A program made the position numbers and the translations under genes. This document shows positions 1 to 6,527 of a stretch of DNA of 11,854 bases, piece after piece; position 1 is the stretch's first letter; every line of letters begins with the position of its first letter. Where the stretch lies: positions 1-11,854 of the forward strand of contig DASYMJ010000076.1 of the NCBI GenBank assembly GCA_036009105.1. The letters are read 5' to 3'. Below the pieces are notes generated by a model that ran no database searches, was not told the origin of the DNA, and saw nothing but the letters and a program-made list of their open reading frames with translations. This DNA is from JAFAVZ01 sp036009105 (GTDB lineage: Bacteria; Acidobacteriota; Thermoanaerobaculia; Gp7-AA8).

Positions 1-996
1 CAGCGAGCGGGGCATGAGGGCGATGCCGGACTGGGTGGCGGTGAAGCCGAGCAGCGTCTGCATGAAGAGCGGCAGGAGGAAGGTGATGGCCATGAGCATG
101 GCGAACATCACCGCGCCGATGATCGTCCCCGAGGCGAACACCACGTCCTTGAACAGGGTCAGATCGACGGCCGGCACCGGCGCGCTCAGCTCGCGGATGA
201 GGAGCGCGGCCAGCGAGACGATGGCCATCAGCGTGATGATCTGAATCTCGCCGGAGGCGAACCAGTCGTTGCGGCCGCCTTCCTCCAGCACGTACTGCAT
301 CGCGCCGAGGCCGAGCACGAGCAGCGCGATGCCGCTCCAGTCCATGTTCTTCCGCTGCGCCTCGGCCGCCTTGTGCAGCGCCTCGCGAACGTCTTCCGGC
401 TCGTGTACGAACTTGGTGACCATCAGCACGGAAAGGACGCCGATCGGCACGTTGATGAAGAAGATCCAGGGCCAGCTGTAGTTGTCGACGATGTAGCCGC
501 CCAGGGTCGGCCCGAACGCGGGCCCCAGGACGACGGCCATGCCGAAGAGCGCCATGGCCATGCCCTGCTCGTGCGGCGGAAAGGTCTGGCGGAGGATGGC
601 CTGCTCGGTCGGCTGCAGCGCGCCCGCGCCGAGGCCTTGCAGGATGCGGAAGAAGACGAGGAGGGGAAGCGTATGGGCCAGGCCGCAGAGGGCGGAGCCG
701 AGGATGAAGAGCACGAGCGAAGCGAGGTAGACGCGCTTCTGGCCGAAGAGGCGGGCCAGGAAGCCGGTGAGCGGCATGACCATCACCGTGGCGATGACGA
801 AGCCGGTGGTGACCCAGGTGATCTGCTCCACGGTGACGCCCAGGGCGCCGGTGAGGTGGGGGACGGCGACGTTGACGATGGAGGCGTCGATGGCGCCCAT
901 CAGCGTGCCGAAGGTGATGGAGACGGTTACCAGCCATTTGTTGACCGGCTTGCGCTGTGCGGGAAGCGCGGTGCCGTTCATCGTCGCCGCGGTCAC
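1..996 (-). CDS. DHA2-family (EmrB/QacA-like) MFS efflux pump, partial at left edge
   Basis: Inner-membrane proton-driven multidrug exporter of the 14-helix DHA2 family. 332 residues are visible with no stop, so the C-terminus lies beyond the window. Seen: the helix-1 motif GAIDASIVNVAVP (about residues 34-46), the motif A loop GFLARLFGQKR (78-88), RILQGLGAGALQP (117-129) and the motif C-like segment VLGPAFGPTLGGYI (156-169), then further hydrophobic helices. I chose GTG at 996 because it overlaps the TolC-gene stop as GTGA and has GGAG seven bases upstream. ATG at 981 is in frame but has no ribosome-binding site. Family knowledge: such pumps usually work with an HlyD/EmrA adaptor and a TolC channel. 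The channel gene is immediately upstream; an adaptor is not visible here and may lie to the left. The substrate cannot be told from sequence. Confidence 0.92.
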   Translation of the reverse strand, partial: MTAATMNGTALPAQRKPVNKWLVTVSITFGTLMGAIDASIVNVAVPHLTGALGVTVEQITWVTTGFVIATVMVMPLTGFLARLFGQKRVYLASLVLFILGSALCGLAHTLPLLVFFRILQGLGAGALQPTEQAILRQTFPPHEQGMAMALFGMAVVLGPAFGPTLGGYIVDNYSWPWIFFINVPIGVLSVLMVTKFVHEPEDVREALHKAAEAQRKNMDWSGIALLVLGLGAMQYVLEEGGRNDWFASGEIQIITLMAIVSLAALLIRELSAPVPAVDLTLFKDVVFASGTIIGAVMFAMLMAITFLLPLFMQTLLGFTATQSGIALMPRSL

Positions 997-2300
997 GGCG
1001 CCGCTCCGGCGATGCTGCGGATGTCTCCCGTGGCGTGGCGCAGCTCGTTGCCGGCGGCGGCCAGATCGGCGCGCGCGGTGATGAGATCCTCGTGCGCCTG
1101 GCGGTAGGCATCCTGCGCGCGGTCCACTTCGACCGATGAGCCGTAGCCCGATTCCTGACGGTCGCGCGCCACGGTCAGCGCCTCTTCGGCGACGCGCACG
1201 CTTTCCTCGGCGACGGTGACCCGCGCCGCGGCGTTCTGCATGCTCAGGATCGAGCGGCGCACATCCTGCTCGACGTCGCGCTGCTGCTGCGCGCGCCGCA
1301 CCTCGGCGTCATGCAGCTGCACCTTTGCGCGGGCGATGTTGATCTGCACGTCGGCCCGGAAGAGAGGGACGGAAAGCGTGCCGCCGATGCGGCGCGTCCA
1401 GCGGAGGTCGTCGGTGTGATTGCCGCTCATGTCGCCCTCGAAGTCCATGGAGACGGCGGGGATGCGGCGGGCGCGGGCCGCTTCGAGGATGAGGCGAGCC
1501 TCTTTCTCGCGCGCCTCGAGCTCGCGCAGCTCGGGACGGGTCGACTGGGCGGCGGCAAGGGCGGTCTCCAGCGGCGGGGCGGTGGCGGTGGCGGGCAGCG
1601 GCTCGTCGAGCACGAGGTCTTCCGCCTCGTCGGCGCCGATCGCGTTGAGCAGGGCGAGGCGCGCATTCTCGCGGTCGTTCTGCGCCACGAGCACGAGCTG
1701 CCGGGCGCGGGAGAGCTGGACGTTCGCCTGCGCGACGTCGAGGCGGGTGCCGGTGCCGGCGCGGAGCTGGTCCGCGGCGACGCGGGAGAGCTGCTCGAAG
1801 AGCGTGACGTCCGACTGGCGGCTGGCGACCTGCGCGTCGGCGCGCTGCACGAGAACGTAGAGGCGCGCGACCGCCGCGGCGACGTCGTTGTCGGCCGCTT
1901 CGAGCGCGTAGCGGCTGGCCGTTTCGCCCTGGCGGAAGGCCGCGTAGCGGCGGATGGCGGCGAGGTTGAAGACCTGCATCGCGGCGGCGATCTGGCCGTC
2001 CGTCACGTTGAAGGGGCCAATCACGGAGGGCTGGCCGGGGATGCTGAAGCCGAACGTGGCCAGGTTGAGGGACTGGTTGTAGCGCTGCAGGCGGACGTCG
2101 GCCTGGGGGAGGAGGTTGAGCCACGCCTCGCTGGTGGCGATGCGGGCCCGCTCGCGCTCGCTGCGGGCGAGCTCGGCCTGGGTGCCGCCGCGCAAGGCGC
2201 GCTGCACGGCGTCCGCGAGGGAGAGGTGCAGCGTTTCGGCGGGTGCGGCGGCGGCGTAGAGAGAGAGGAGGAGCGGAAGGAACATCGAAAGGCGACGCAT
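993..2300 (-). CDS. TolC-family outer-membrane efflux channel
   Basis: Outer-membrane channel of a tripartite exporter, 435 residues, the normal size for the family. It starts with a signal peptide (MRRLSMFLPLLLSLYAAAAPA) followed by the typical mature start LHLSLADAVQRAL. The rest is long, alanine-rich, coiled-coil-forming helices in two internally similar halves (outer efflux protein repeats roughly 25-220 and 230-425), including RVAADQLRAGTGTRLDVAQA and, in the second half, ARDRQESGYGSSVEVDRAQ; this repeated G-x-G/S-x-x-x-V-D-x-A-Q pattern is characteristic. ATG at 2300 is chosen because it gives a complete signal peptide; its Shine-Dalgarno is weak. Its stop overlaps the GTG of the MFS pump by 4 nt, so the two are translationally coupled and likely form one exporter. 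It is divergent from the plus-strand block, and the 5' ends are only about 20-40 nt apart. Confidence 0.93.
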   Translation of the reverse strand: MRRLSMFLPLLLSLYAAAAPAETLHLSLADAVQRALRGGTQAELARSERERARIATSEAWLNLLPQADVRLQRYNQSLNLATFGFSIPGQPSVIGPFNVTDGQIAAAMQVFNLAAIRRYAAFRQGETASRYALEAADNDVAAAVARLYVLVQRADAQVASRQSDVTLFEQLSRVAADQLRAGTGTRLDVAQANVQLSRARQLVLVAQNDRENARLALLNAIGADEAEDLVLDEPLPATATAPPLETALAAAQSTRPELRELEAREKEARLILEAARARRIPAVSMDFEGDMSGNHTDDLRWTRRIGGTLSVPLFRADVQINIARAKVQLHDAEVRRAQQQRDVEQDVRRSILSMQNAAARVTVAEESVRVAEEALTVARDRQESGYGSSVEVDRAQDAYRQAHEDLITARADLAAAGNELRHATGDIRSIAGAAP

Positions 2301-2319
2301 CTTATCCGGAAAGTGCGCG

Positions 2320-2710
2320 GTGCAATACGATCGCCAGATACGCATCGCCATCACCGACGCGGGCGGTCTCGTCGCCTCCGCTCTCCTGTCGGAATTCTCG
2401 GAGGCAGCCTCGTTCCGGCATGGCGCGCTCGATGTGACGGATGGGGATGCGGTGCGCCGGGCGCTGGCCGGTTTCGAGCTGGCGCTCAACTGCGCGGTGG
2501 TGGGGGTCGATGCGGCGGAGGGGGAGCCGGAGCTCGCGCGGCGGGTGAACGTGGAGGGCGCGGCCAATGTGGCGGCGGCGGTGGCGGTGCACTTCAGCTC
2601 CAACTACGTGCTCGATCCGCGCTCCGCGGCCGCGGAACACGCCGATGATCGCCGCGCCGCCGCTGCGCGGCTGGCGCGAGGCGCTGCGGGAGTACACTTC
2701 CGCGGCGTGA
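2320..2710 (+). pseudogene. Remnant of an RmlD-like NAD(P)-dependent sugar reductase (internal deletion and frameshift)
   Basis: The N-terminal part reads as a Rossmann fold: IRIAITDAGGLVASALLSEF, then LDVTDGDAVRRAL, VNVEGAANV and HFSSNYVLD, as in dTDP-4-dehydrorhamnose reductase-type proteins. After about position 2615 this frame loses similarity. In the +1 shifted frame a typical RmlD C-terminus appears: RPRNTPMIAAPP (2633 onwards) then LRGWREALREYTSAA and TGA at 2708-2710. The middle of the protein (I estimate 150 or more residues, including the usual YxxxK site) is missing, so this is a deletion remnant. Other decay signs: the glycine motif is ITDAGGLVA rather than the usual TGAxGxxG, and the expected start ATG is ATA at 2338 (GTG 2320 is the nearest in-frame start). 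The old stop overlaps the GTG of the next gene by 4 nt, showing the former coupling. The N-terminal frame stays open into the peptidase gene, which creates a misleading apparent fusion. Confidence 0.75.
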
Positions 2711-4404
2711 AGACCGCCTCCGCGCTCCTTCTTCTCGCCATCGCCATCGCCATGCCGGCCGCCGCTCAGCCGCTCACGCCCGCCACGCTGCACAGCACGG
2801 CGCACGATTTCTACGCGTGGCGCCAGCAGCACTATCCGGTGTTCGCCTCCGATCAGGGGATGCATACGTGGGACGAGCAGCTGACCGACTACTCGGCGGC
2901 GGCCATCGAGGAGCGGCGCGCGCACGTGCGGCGGCTGCTGGCGCGCCTCCACGCCACCGATGCGAAGCAGTGGGCCAGGGACGACCGCATCGACTTCATC
3001 CTGTTCCGCTCCCAGATCGAGCGGACGGAGTTCGGCGACCGCATTCTGCGCAGCGAGGAGACGAATCCGCTGGCGTACGTCGGCGATGCGAGCAACGCGA
3101 TCTTCTCGCTGCTGAAGAAGGAGTACGCGCCGCCGCGCACGCGCGCGCTGGCCGCGGCCGCGCGGCTGGAGGCGATGCCGGCCATGATCGCCGAGGCGCG
3201 CCGGAACCTCCGGCAGCCGGTGCGGCTCTACGCGCAGCTGGCCATCGACTCGGCGCGCGGCATCGACTCGCTCTTCGCCACCGCCGATACGCTGGCCGCC
3301 GACCTGACCCCGGGCGAGAAGCAGCGCTTGACGGCGGCCCGGACGCGCGCCTCGAAGGCGTTCGCCGATTTCGCCTCCTGGCTGGAGAGCGGCCTGGCGA
3401 AGATGCCGGCCTGGAAGGCGATGGGGGAGGCGGACTACAACTGGTACCTCCATCACGCGCTGCTCCTGCCCATCGACGCGAAGCAGCTGGCCATGCTCGG
3501 GGAGGCGGAGCTGGCCCGCTACCGCGCGCTCGAGTCGCTGCTGCCCGATCCGTCCCTGGCCGATCCCGATCCGAAGCGGGCGGCGAACATCCCCCGCGAC
3601 CAGGAGGCGTTCCTCCGCGCCTACCAGAGCCGGCAGGAGGAGATGATCCGTTTCCTGGGCCAGAAGAAGCTGATCACCATCCCGCCCTACATCGGGGCGT
3701 TCCTCATCCGGCAGCTGCCGGAGGCGTTCAAGCCGACCAGCCCGGGCGGCTTCATGAACCCGCCCGGCCTCTACGACAAAGACTCCAGCGGCTTCTACTT
3801 CATCCCCACTTACGATCCGGCCAGCCGCAACTTCTACATCCGCGCCGCCATCGAAGACCCGCGCCCGATCCTCGGGCACGAAGGCATCCCCGGCCACTTC
3901 CTGCAGCTCTCCATCTCCAACCACCTCAGCAACGAGATCCGGCGGGAGCACTACGACGGGGTGTTCGCGGAAGGGTGGGCGCTGTACACGGAGGAGATGC
4001 TGATGCGCACCGGCCTGTATGCGCCGGACTCCGCGGCGAGCGGGCAGATCCTGCGCCTCTCCCGCTACCGCGCGGCGCGCATCGGCGTCGACGTCAACCT
4101 GCACACCGGCCGCTGGCCGTTCGAGGAGGCGGTGAAGTACTTCATGGAGGCGGGCGGGCTGGATCGGGAGGCGGCGGAAGGGGAGGCGGCCGGCGCGGCG
4201 AGCGATCCGACGCAGAAGATCAGCTACATCACCGGCAAGTGGCAGATCATGCGCCTCCTCGGCAAGTACCGCGACCGCAAGGGAGCGGCGTTCCGCCTGG
4301 GGCAGTTCCACGACGAGCTGCTCGGCTACGGCACGCTGCCGCTGTCGGTGGTGGAGTGGTTGATGTTCGACGATCCGTCGTCCCTGGAGGAGGCACTGAA
4401 ATGA
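2707..4404 (+). CDS. Secreted DUF885-family zinc metallopeptidase
   Basis: Predicted exported peptidase of the DUF885 family, 565 residues, the usual length. GTG at 2707 gives a clear signal peptide (MKTASALLLLAIAIAMPAAA, then Q). The zinc-site motif HEGIPGH lies at residues 391-397, followed by a conserved EGWALYTEEM at 422-431 whose glutamate is a plausible third ligand; downstream is the conserved basic stretch RLSRYRAARIGVDVNLH. Family knowledge: DUF885 proteins carry an HExxPGH-type thermolysin-like motif, but few have known substrates, so the substrate is unknown. A longer frame open to 2320 would fuse it to the reductase remnant; I reject that because it would bury the signal peptide. 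TACACT at 2693-2698 lies 8 nt before the GTG and could drive a leaderless transcript. The stop overlaps the VOC gene start (ATGA). Confidence 0.92.
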   Translation: MKTASALLLLAIAIAMPAAAQPLTPATLHSTAHDFYAWRQQHYPVFASDQGMHTWDEQLTDYSAAAIEERRAHVRRLLARLHATDAKQWARDDRIDFILFRSQIERTEFGDRILRSEETNPLAYVGDASNAIFSLLKKEYAPPRTRALAAAARLEAMPAMIAEARRNLRQPVRLYAQLAIDSARGIDSLFATADTLAADLTPGEKQRLTAARTRASKAFADFASWLESGLAKMPAWKAMGEADYNWYLHHALLLPIDAKQLAMLGEAELARYRALESLLPDPSLADPDPKRAANIPRDQEAFLRAYQSRQEEMIRFLGQKKLITIPPYIGAFLIRQLPEAFKPTSPGGFMNPPGLYDKDSSGFYFIPTYDPASRNFYIRAAIEDPRPILGHEGIPGHFLQLSISNHLSNEIRREHYDGVFAEGWALYTEEMLMRTGLYAPDSAASGQILRLSRYRAARIGVDVNLHTGRWPFEEAVKYFMEAGGLDREAAEGEAAGAASDPTQKISYITGKWQIMRLLGKYRDRKGAAFRLGQFHDELLGYGTLPLSVVEWLMFDDPSSLEEALK

Positions 4405-5141
4405 CTAAAGTCACGCAACACGCGCCCGGCACGTTTTCCTGGATCGAGCTCGCCACCACCGACGTCGATGGGGCGAAGCGCTTCTACACGGAGCTGTTCG
4501 GGTTGACCGCGTCCGACACCACGGCGCCGCCGGGCGACATGGTCTACAGCATCCTGAAGCAGAACGGCCGCGACGTGGGCGGCGTGTACCGGCTGATGGA
4601 GCAGATGCAGGCGCCGCCGAACTGGATGCCGTACATCACCGTCGAGAACGTCGACGCGATGTGGGAGAAGGCGCAGCAGCTCGGCGCGGAGGGCGGCCCC
4701 GATCCGATGGAGGTGATGGAGATGGGGCGGATGGCCATCCTGCGCGATCCGGTCGGCGCGCACTTTGCGCTGTGGCAGCCGAACAAGCACATCGGCTCGG
4801 AGGTGGTGAACGAGCACGGCACGCTGGCGTGGTGCGAGCTGCAGTCGCCCGATCGCGAGAAGGCCCTGCGCTTCTATACCTCGCTCTTCGGCTGGACGGC
4901 GAAGGTGAGCCCGGAGTATGTGGAGCTCGTCGGCGCCGCGGGCGGCATGCGAGACGTCAAGGAAGGGCCGGCTCACTGGCTCATCTACTTCATGGTGAAT
5001 GACGTCGACGCCATCGCGGGCAAGACCGAGCAGCTGGGTGGCGGCGTGCTCATGCCGCCGATGGACATCCCGAAGGTGGGACGCATGGCCGTGCTGCGCG
5101 ATCCGCAGGGGGCGGCGTTCGCGCTGTTCGGGATGTCGTGA
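4401..5141 (+). CDS. Two-domain VOC (glyoxalase/bleomycin-resistance fold) protein
   Basis: Cytoplasmic 246-residue protein made of two tandem VOC domains. Domain 1 is about 9-125 (GTFSWIELATTDVDGAKRFY to AILRDPVGAHFALWQP) and domain 2 about 137-246 (GTLAWCELQSPDREKALRFY to AVLRDPQGAAFALFGMS). Each has the paired signature of a start helix AxxFY and the terminal strand DPxGAxFAL. Family knowledge: similar two-domain proteins are often labelled glyoxalase-like or CFP-30-like and their reactions are mostly unknown; the fold also includes detoxification enzymes and dioxygenases. Start ATG 4401 has an excellent ribosome site, GGAGGAGG at 4386-4393 with 7 nt spacing, and overlaps the peptidase stop. 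Its own stop overlaps the MerB-like gene start as GTGA. The coupling suggests it is made together with the MerB-like protein, perhaps in detoxification; that is inference. Confidence 0.9.
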   Translation: MTKVTQHAPGTFSWIELATTDVDGAKRFYTELFGLTASDTTAPPGDMVYSILKQNGRDVGGVYRLMEQMQAPPNWMPYITVENVDAMWEKAQQLGAEGGPDPMEVMEMGRMAILRDPVGAHFALWQPNKHIGSEVVNEHGTLAWCELQSPDREKALRFYTSLFGWTAKVSPEYVELVGAAGGMRDVKEGPAHWLIYFMVNDVDAIAGKTEQLGGGVLMPPMDIPKVGRMAVLRDPQGAAFALFGMS

Positions 5142-5803
5142 GCCTGGCCGCCGACATTCGCCGCGTGGTCTACGACCTGGTGATGGCCACCGGGCGGATC
5201 CCCCACTCGACGGAACTGGCGCACGTCACCGGCGCGGCTCGCGATGAGGTTCGCGCGGCGCTGCGCGAGCTGGAGGAGGCGCACATGCTCGTCCTCCAGC
5301 GCGACAGCGGCGAGGTGCTGATGGCCATGCCGTTTTCCGCGGTGCCCACCTCGTTCGTCGTCGATGCGGGGGGCGTGCGGGCGTGGGGCAACTGCATCTG
5401 GGACGCGCTGGGCATCCCGGTGATGATGCAGCGCGACGCGACGATCAACACGGCCTGCGGCTGCTGCGGCACGGTGATGACGCTGCACGTGCTGGGCGGC
5501 GAGCTGCGCGAGCGGGAAGGCATCGTTCACTACGCCGTGCCGGCGCGGTCGTGGTGGGAGGACGTGGTCTTCACGTGACGGACCATGCTCCTCTTCCGGT
5601 CGGAAGAGCACATCGACCGCTGGTGCGAGCAGTGGCGCCGCCCGCGCGGCGGCGTCATGACGCCGGAGCAGCAGTGGGGGATGGCTGTCGCCTGGTACAC
5701 GGAGAACCGCGGCGCGCCGTCGTGGCGGCGGAAGACCCTCGAGGAGGCCGAGGCGCTGTTCGCGGAGCTCGGCCTGGTGGGGGAGTTCTGGAGATTGCGG
5801 TAG
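5138..5803 (+). CDS. MerB-like alkylmercury lyase homologue, probable selenoprotein (in-frame TGA at 5576-5578 read as Sec147)
   Basis: Homologue of organomercurial lyase MerB, which cleaves carbon-mercury bonds. Residues 1-65 form a helix-turn-helix-like N-terminal domain (STELAHVTGAARDEVRAALREL), followed by FSAVPTSFVV and RAWGNCIWDALGIP. Cys86 and Asp89 keep the C-x-x-D spacing of MerB Cys96/Asp99. TACGCCG (106-112) lies where MerB has its structural Cys117. The frame meets TGA at codon 147 and continues in the same frame with RTMLLFRSEEHIDRWC to GLVGEFWRLR and TAG at 5801. The TGA falls where MerB has SFCCHVHFF, that is at catalytic Cys159; the spacing from the first Cys is 61 residues here and 63 in MerB. 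Full length with readthrough is 221 residues, close to MerB's 212. A SECIS-like hairpin follows the TGA. Start GTG 5138 overlaps the VOC stop. Alternatives are a TGC-to-TGA nonsense mutation or a sequencing error. If terminated at 5578 the protein would lack the catalytic third residue. Confidence 0.72.
5579..5619 (+). promoter_or_regulatory. Candidate bacterial SECIS stem-loop directly after the TGA
   Basis: Bases 5591-5597 (CTCTTCC) and 5602-5608 (GGAAGAG) form a perfect 7-bp stem closed by the tetraloop GGTC (5598-5601). It can be extended below by ATG 5585-5587 with CAT 5611-5613 and CGG 5579-5581 with CCG 5617-5619, across small internal loops. The loop starts 19 nt after the TGA, inside the 16-37 nt range I know for bacterial SECIS elements, and GGUC resembles the loop recognised by SelB in E. 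coli fdhF. I judged pairing by eye and computed no energy. Confidence 0.6.
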
Positions 5804-5826
5804 GAGCGCGGGCGTCCCGCGCTCCT
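5802..5826. terminator. Perfect 11-bp hairpin between convergent genes, likely bidirectional terminator or REP-like element
   Basis: AGGAGCGCGGG (5802-5812) and its exact reverse complement (5816-5826) flank the 3-nt loop CGT. It begins inside the TAG stop of the MerB-like gene (5801-5803) and ends 8 nt before the stop of the convergent DUF1579 gene. No T-tract follows on either strand, so intrinsic termination is not certain. The GCGGGCGTCCCGC core could also belong to a dispersed palindromic repeat. Confidence 0.55.
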
Positions 5827-5834
5827 GGCAGTAG

Positions 5835-6437
5835 CTACTTCTTCCGCGTGTAGTTGATCTCCATCATCTTGAAGTTCTTGCCGTCCGGCCCCGGGCCCCA
5901 CATCTCGAAGTTGTGATGGTCCTTGTCCAAGACCGTGATGCGCTCCTCGGACGAGGTCGTCTTGCCGGTCATCGGGTCGTTCATGGTGGCGGTGAAGGTG
6001 TAGGACTTGCCGTCGGCGGAGGACGAGCCGGTGGAGCTCATCATCCCCGTGCTCATGTTGTCCATCCAGGTGCCCCAGTACTTGCCGGAGACGTTGTCGT
6101 AGCCGGTGTAGCCGAGGCCTTCGAACGGCTGGCCCATGACCGAGCCGCTGAAGCGCTGCTCCATGTAGCGGCCGCCCATGATCCACCGGTTGACCGACGT
6201 GCCGTTGCTGGTCATGGCCGGCGCGCCGGGGGCCATCCAGGACGACACCTTCGTGTCCCACGTGCCGGCCATCGCGTCGAGCGCCTTGTGCTGCGGGCCG
6301 GGCGTCATGGCTTTCTGCCACGCCTCCATGGCTGCCTTCTCTTCCGGGGACATCTGTTTCTGTGCGGGATCCTGCGCCGCGGCGACGGCGGCGCAAACCA
6401 GGAGCAGGGCAACCGAGATCCAGACCTTGATCTTCAT
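5835..6437 (-). CDS. Secreted DUF1579-family protein
   Basis: 200-residue exported protein. A signal peptide (MKIKVWISVALLLVCAAVAAA, then Q) leads into a charged helix (SPEEKAAMEAWQKAMTPGPQHKAL) and the DUF1579 domain, about residues 50-198: the conserved AGTWDTKVSSW, then WIMGGRYMEQRFSGSVMGQPFEGLGYTGYDN, KYWGTWMDNMSTGM and a strand-rich tail ending INYTRKK. The pattern resembles a lipocalin-like beta barrel, but the family's function is not known and I assign none. Start ATG 6437 has a strong GGAGGAG site (about 6446-6452 on this strand). A promoter with TACACT is visible upstream. It converges on the MerB-like gene and diverges from the propeller gene at 6528. Confidence 0.88.
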   Translation of the reverse strand: MKIKVWISVALLLVCAAVAAAQDPAQKQMSPEEKAAMEAWQKAMTPGPQHKALDAMAGTWDTKVSSWMAPGAPAMTSNGTSVNRWIMGGRYMEQRFSGSVMGQPFEGLGYTGYDNVSGKYWGTWMDNMSTGMMSSTGSSSADGKSYTFTATMNDPMTGKTTSSEERITVLDKDHHNFEMWGPGPDGKNFKMMEINYTRKK

Positions 6438-6462
6438 GTAAGGGGCTCCTCCTCTTTTGCCG

Positions 6463-6491
6463 AGTGTAGCGTGTTCGGCTTCGTTCGGTAA
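6463..6491 (-). promoter_or_regulatory. Possible sigma-70-type promoter of the DUF1579 gene
   Basis: On the minus strand, TTACCG (6491-6486) and TACACT (6468-6463) are separated by 17 nt. The -10 is good and the -35 matches only half of the consensus. Transcription would begin about 20 nt before the start codon, leaving room for the ribosome site. Confidence 0.4.
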
Positions 6492-6514
6492 CACGCTCCA
6501 CGCTCGGTATCGCA

Positions 6515-6520
6515 TAGATT
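6515..6520 (+). promoter_or_regulatory. Possible -10 box for a leaderless transcript of the propeller gene
   Basis: TAGATT ends 7 nt before ATG 6528, so the start codon itself would be at or near +1. No Shine-Dalgarno is visible before this ATG and no convincing -35 is present. The same arrangement recurs at 2693 (TACACT before GTG 2707). Confidence 0.3.
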
Positions 6521-6527
6521 CCGAAAC

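Noticed and set aside
2302..4311. Very long minus-strand open frame opposite the peptidase gene, and another at 9065-11332
   Set aside because: Long antisense frames are common in GC-rich coding DNA; their translations are low-complexity (Arg, Gly, His, Val) and show no recognisable motif.
2320..4404. A continuous 694-codon frame fusing a Rossmann-like N-terminus to the DUF885 peptidase
   Set aside because: The internal GTG 2707 starts a textbook signal peptide and overlaps the old stop of the upstream gene in its own frame; the fusion is a by-product of the deletion in the reductase remnant.
5585..5803. An independent 72-residue gene starting at ATG 5585
   Set aside because: It is in the same frame as the MerB-like gene, begins 7 codons after the TGA, has no ribosome-binding site and reads as the C-terminal part of the MerB-like family.
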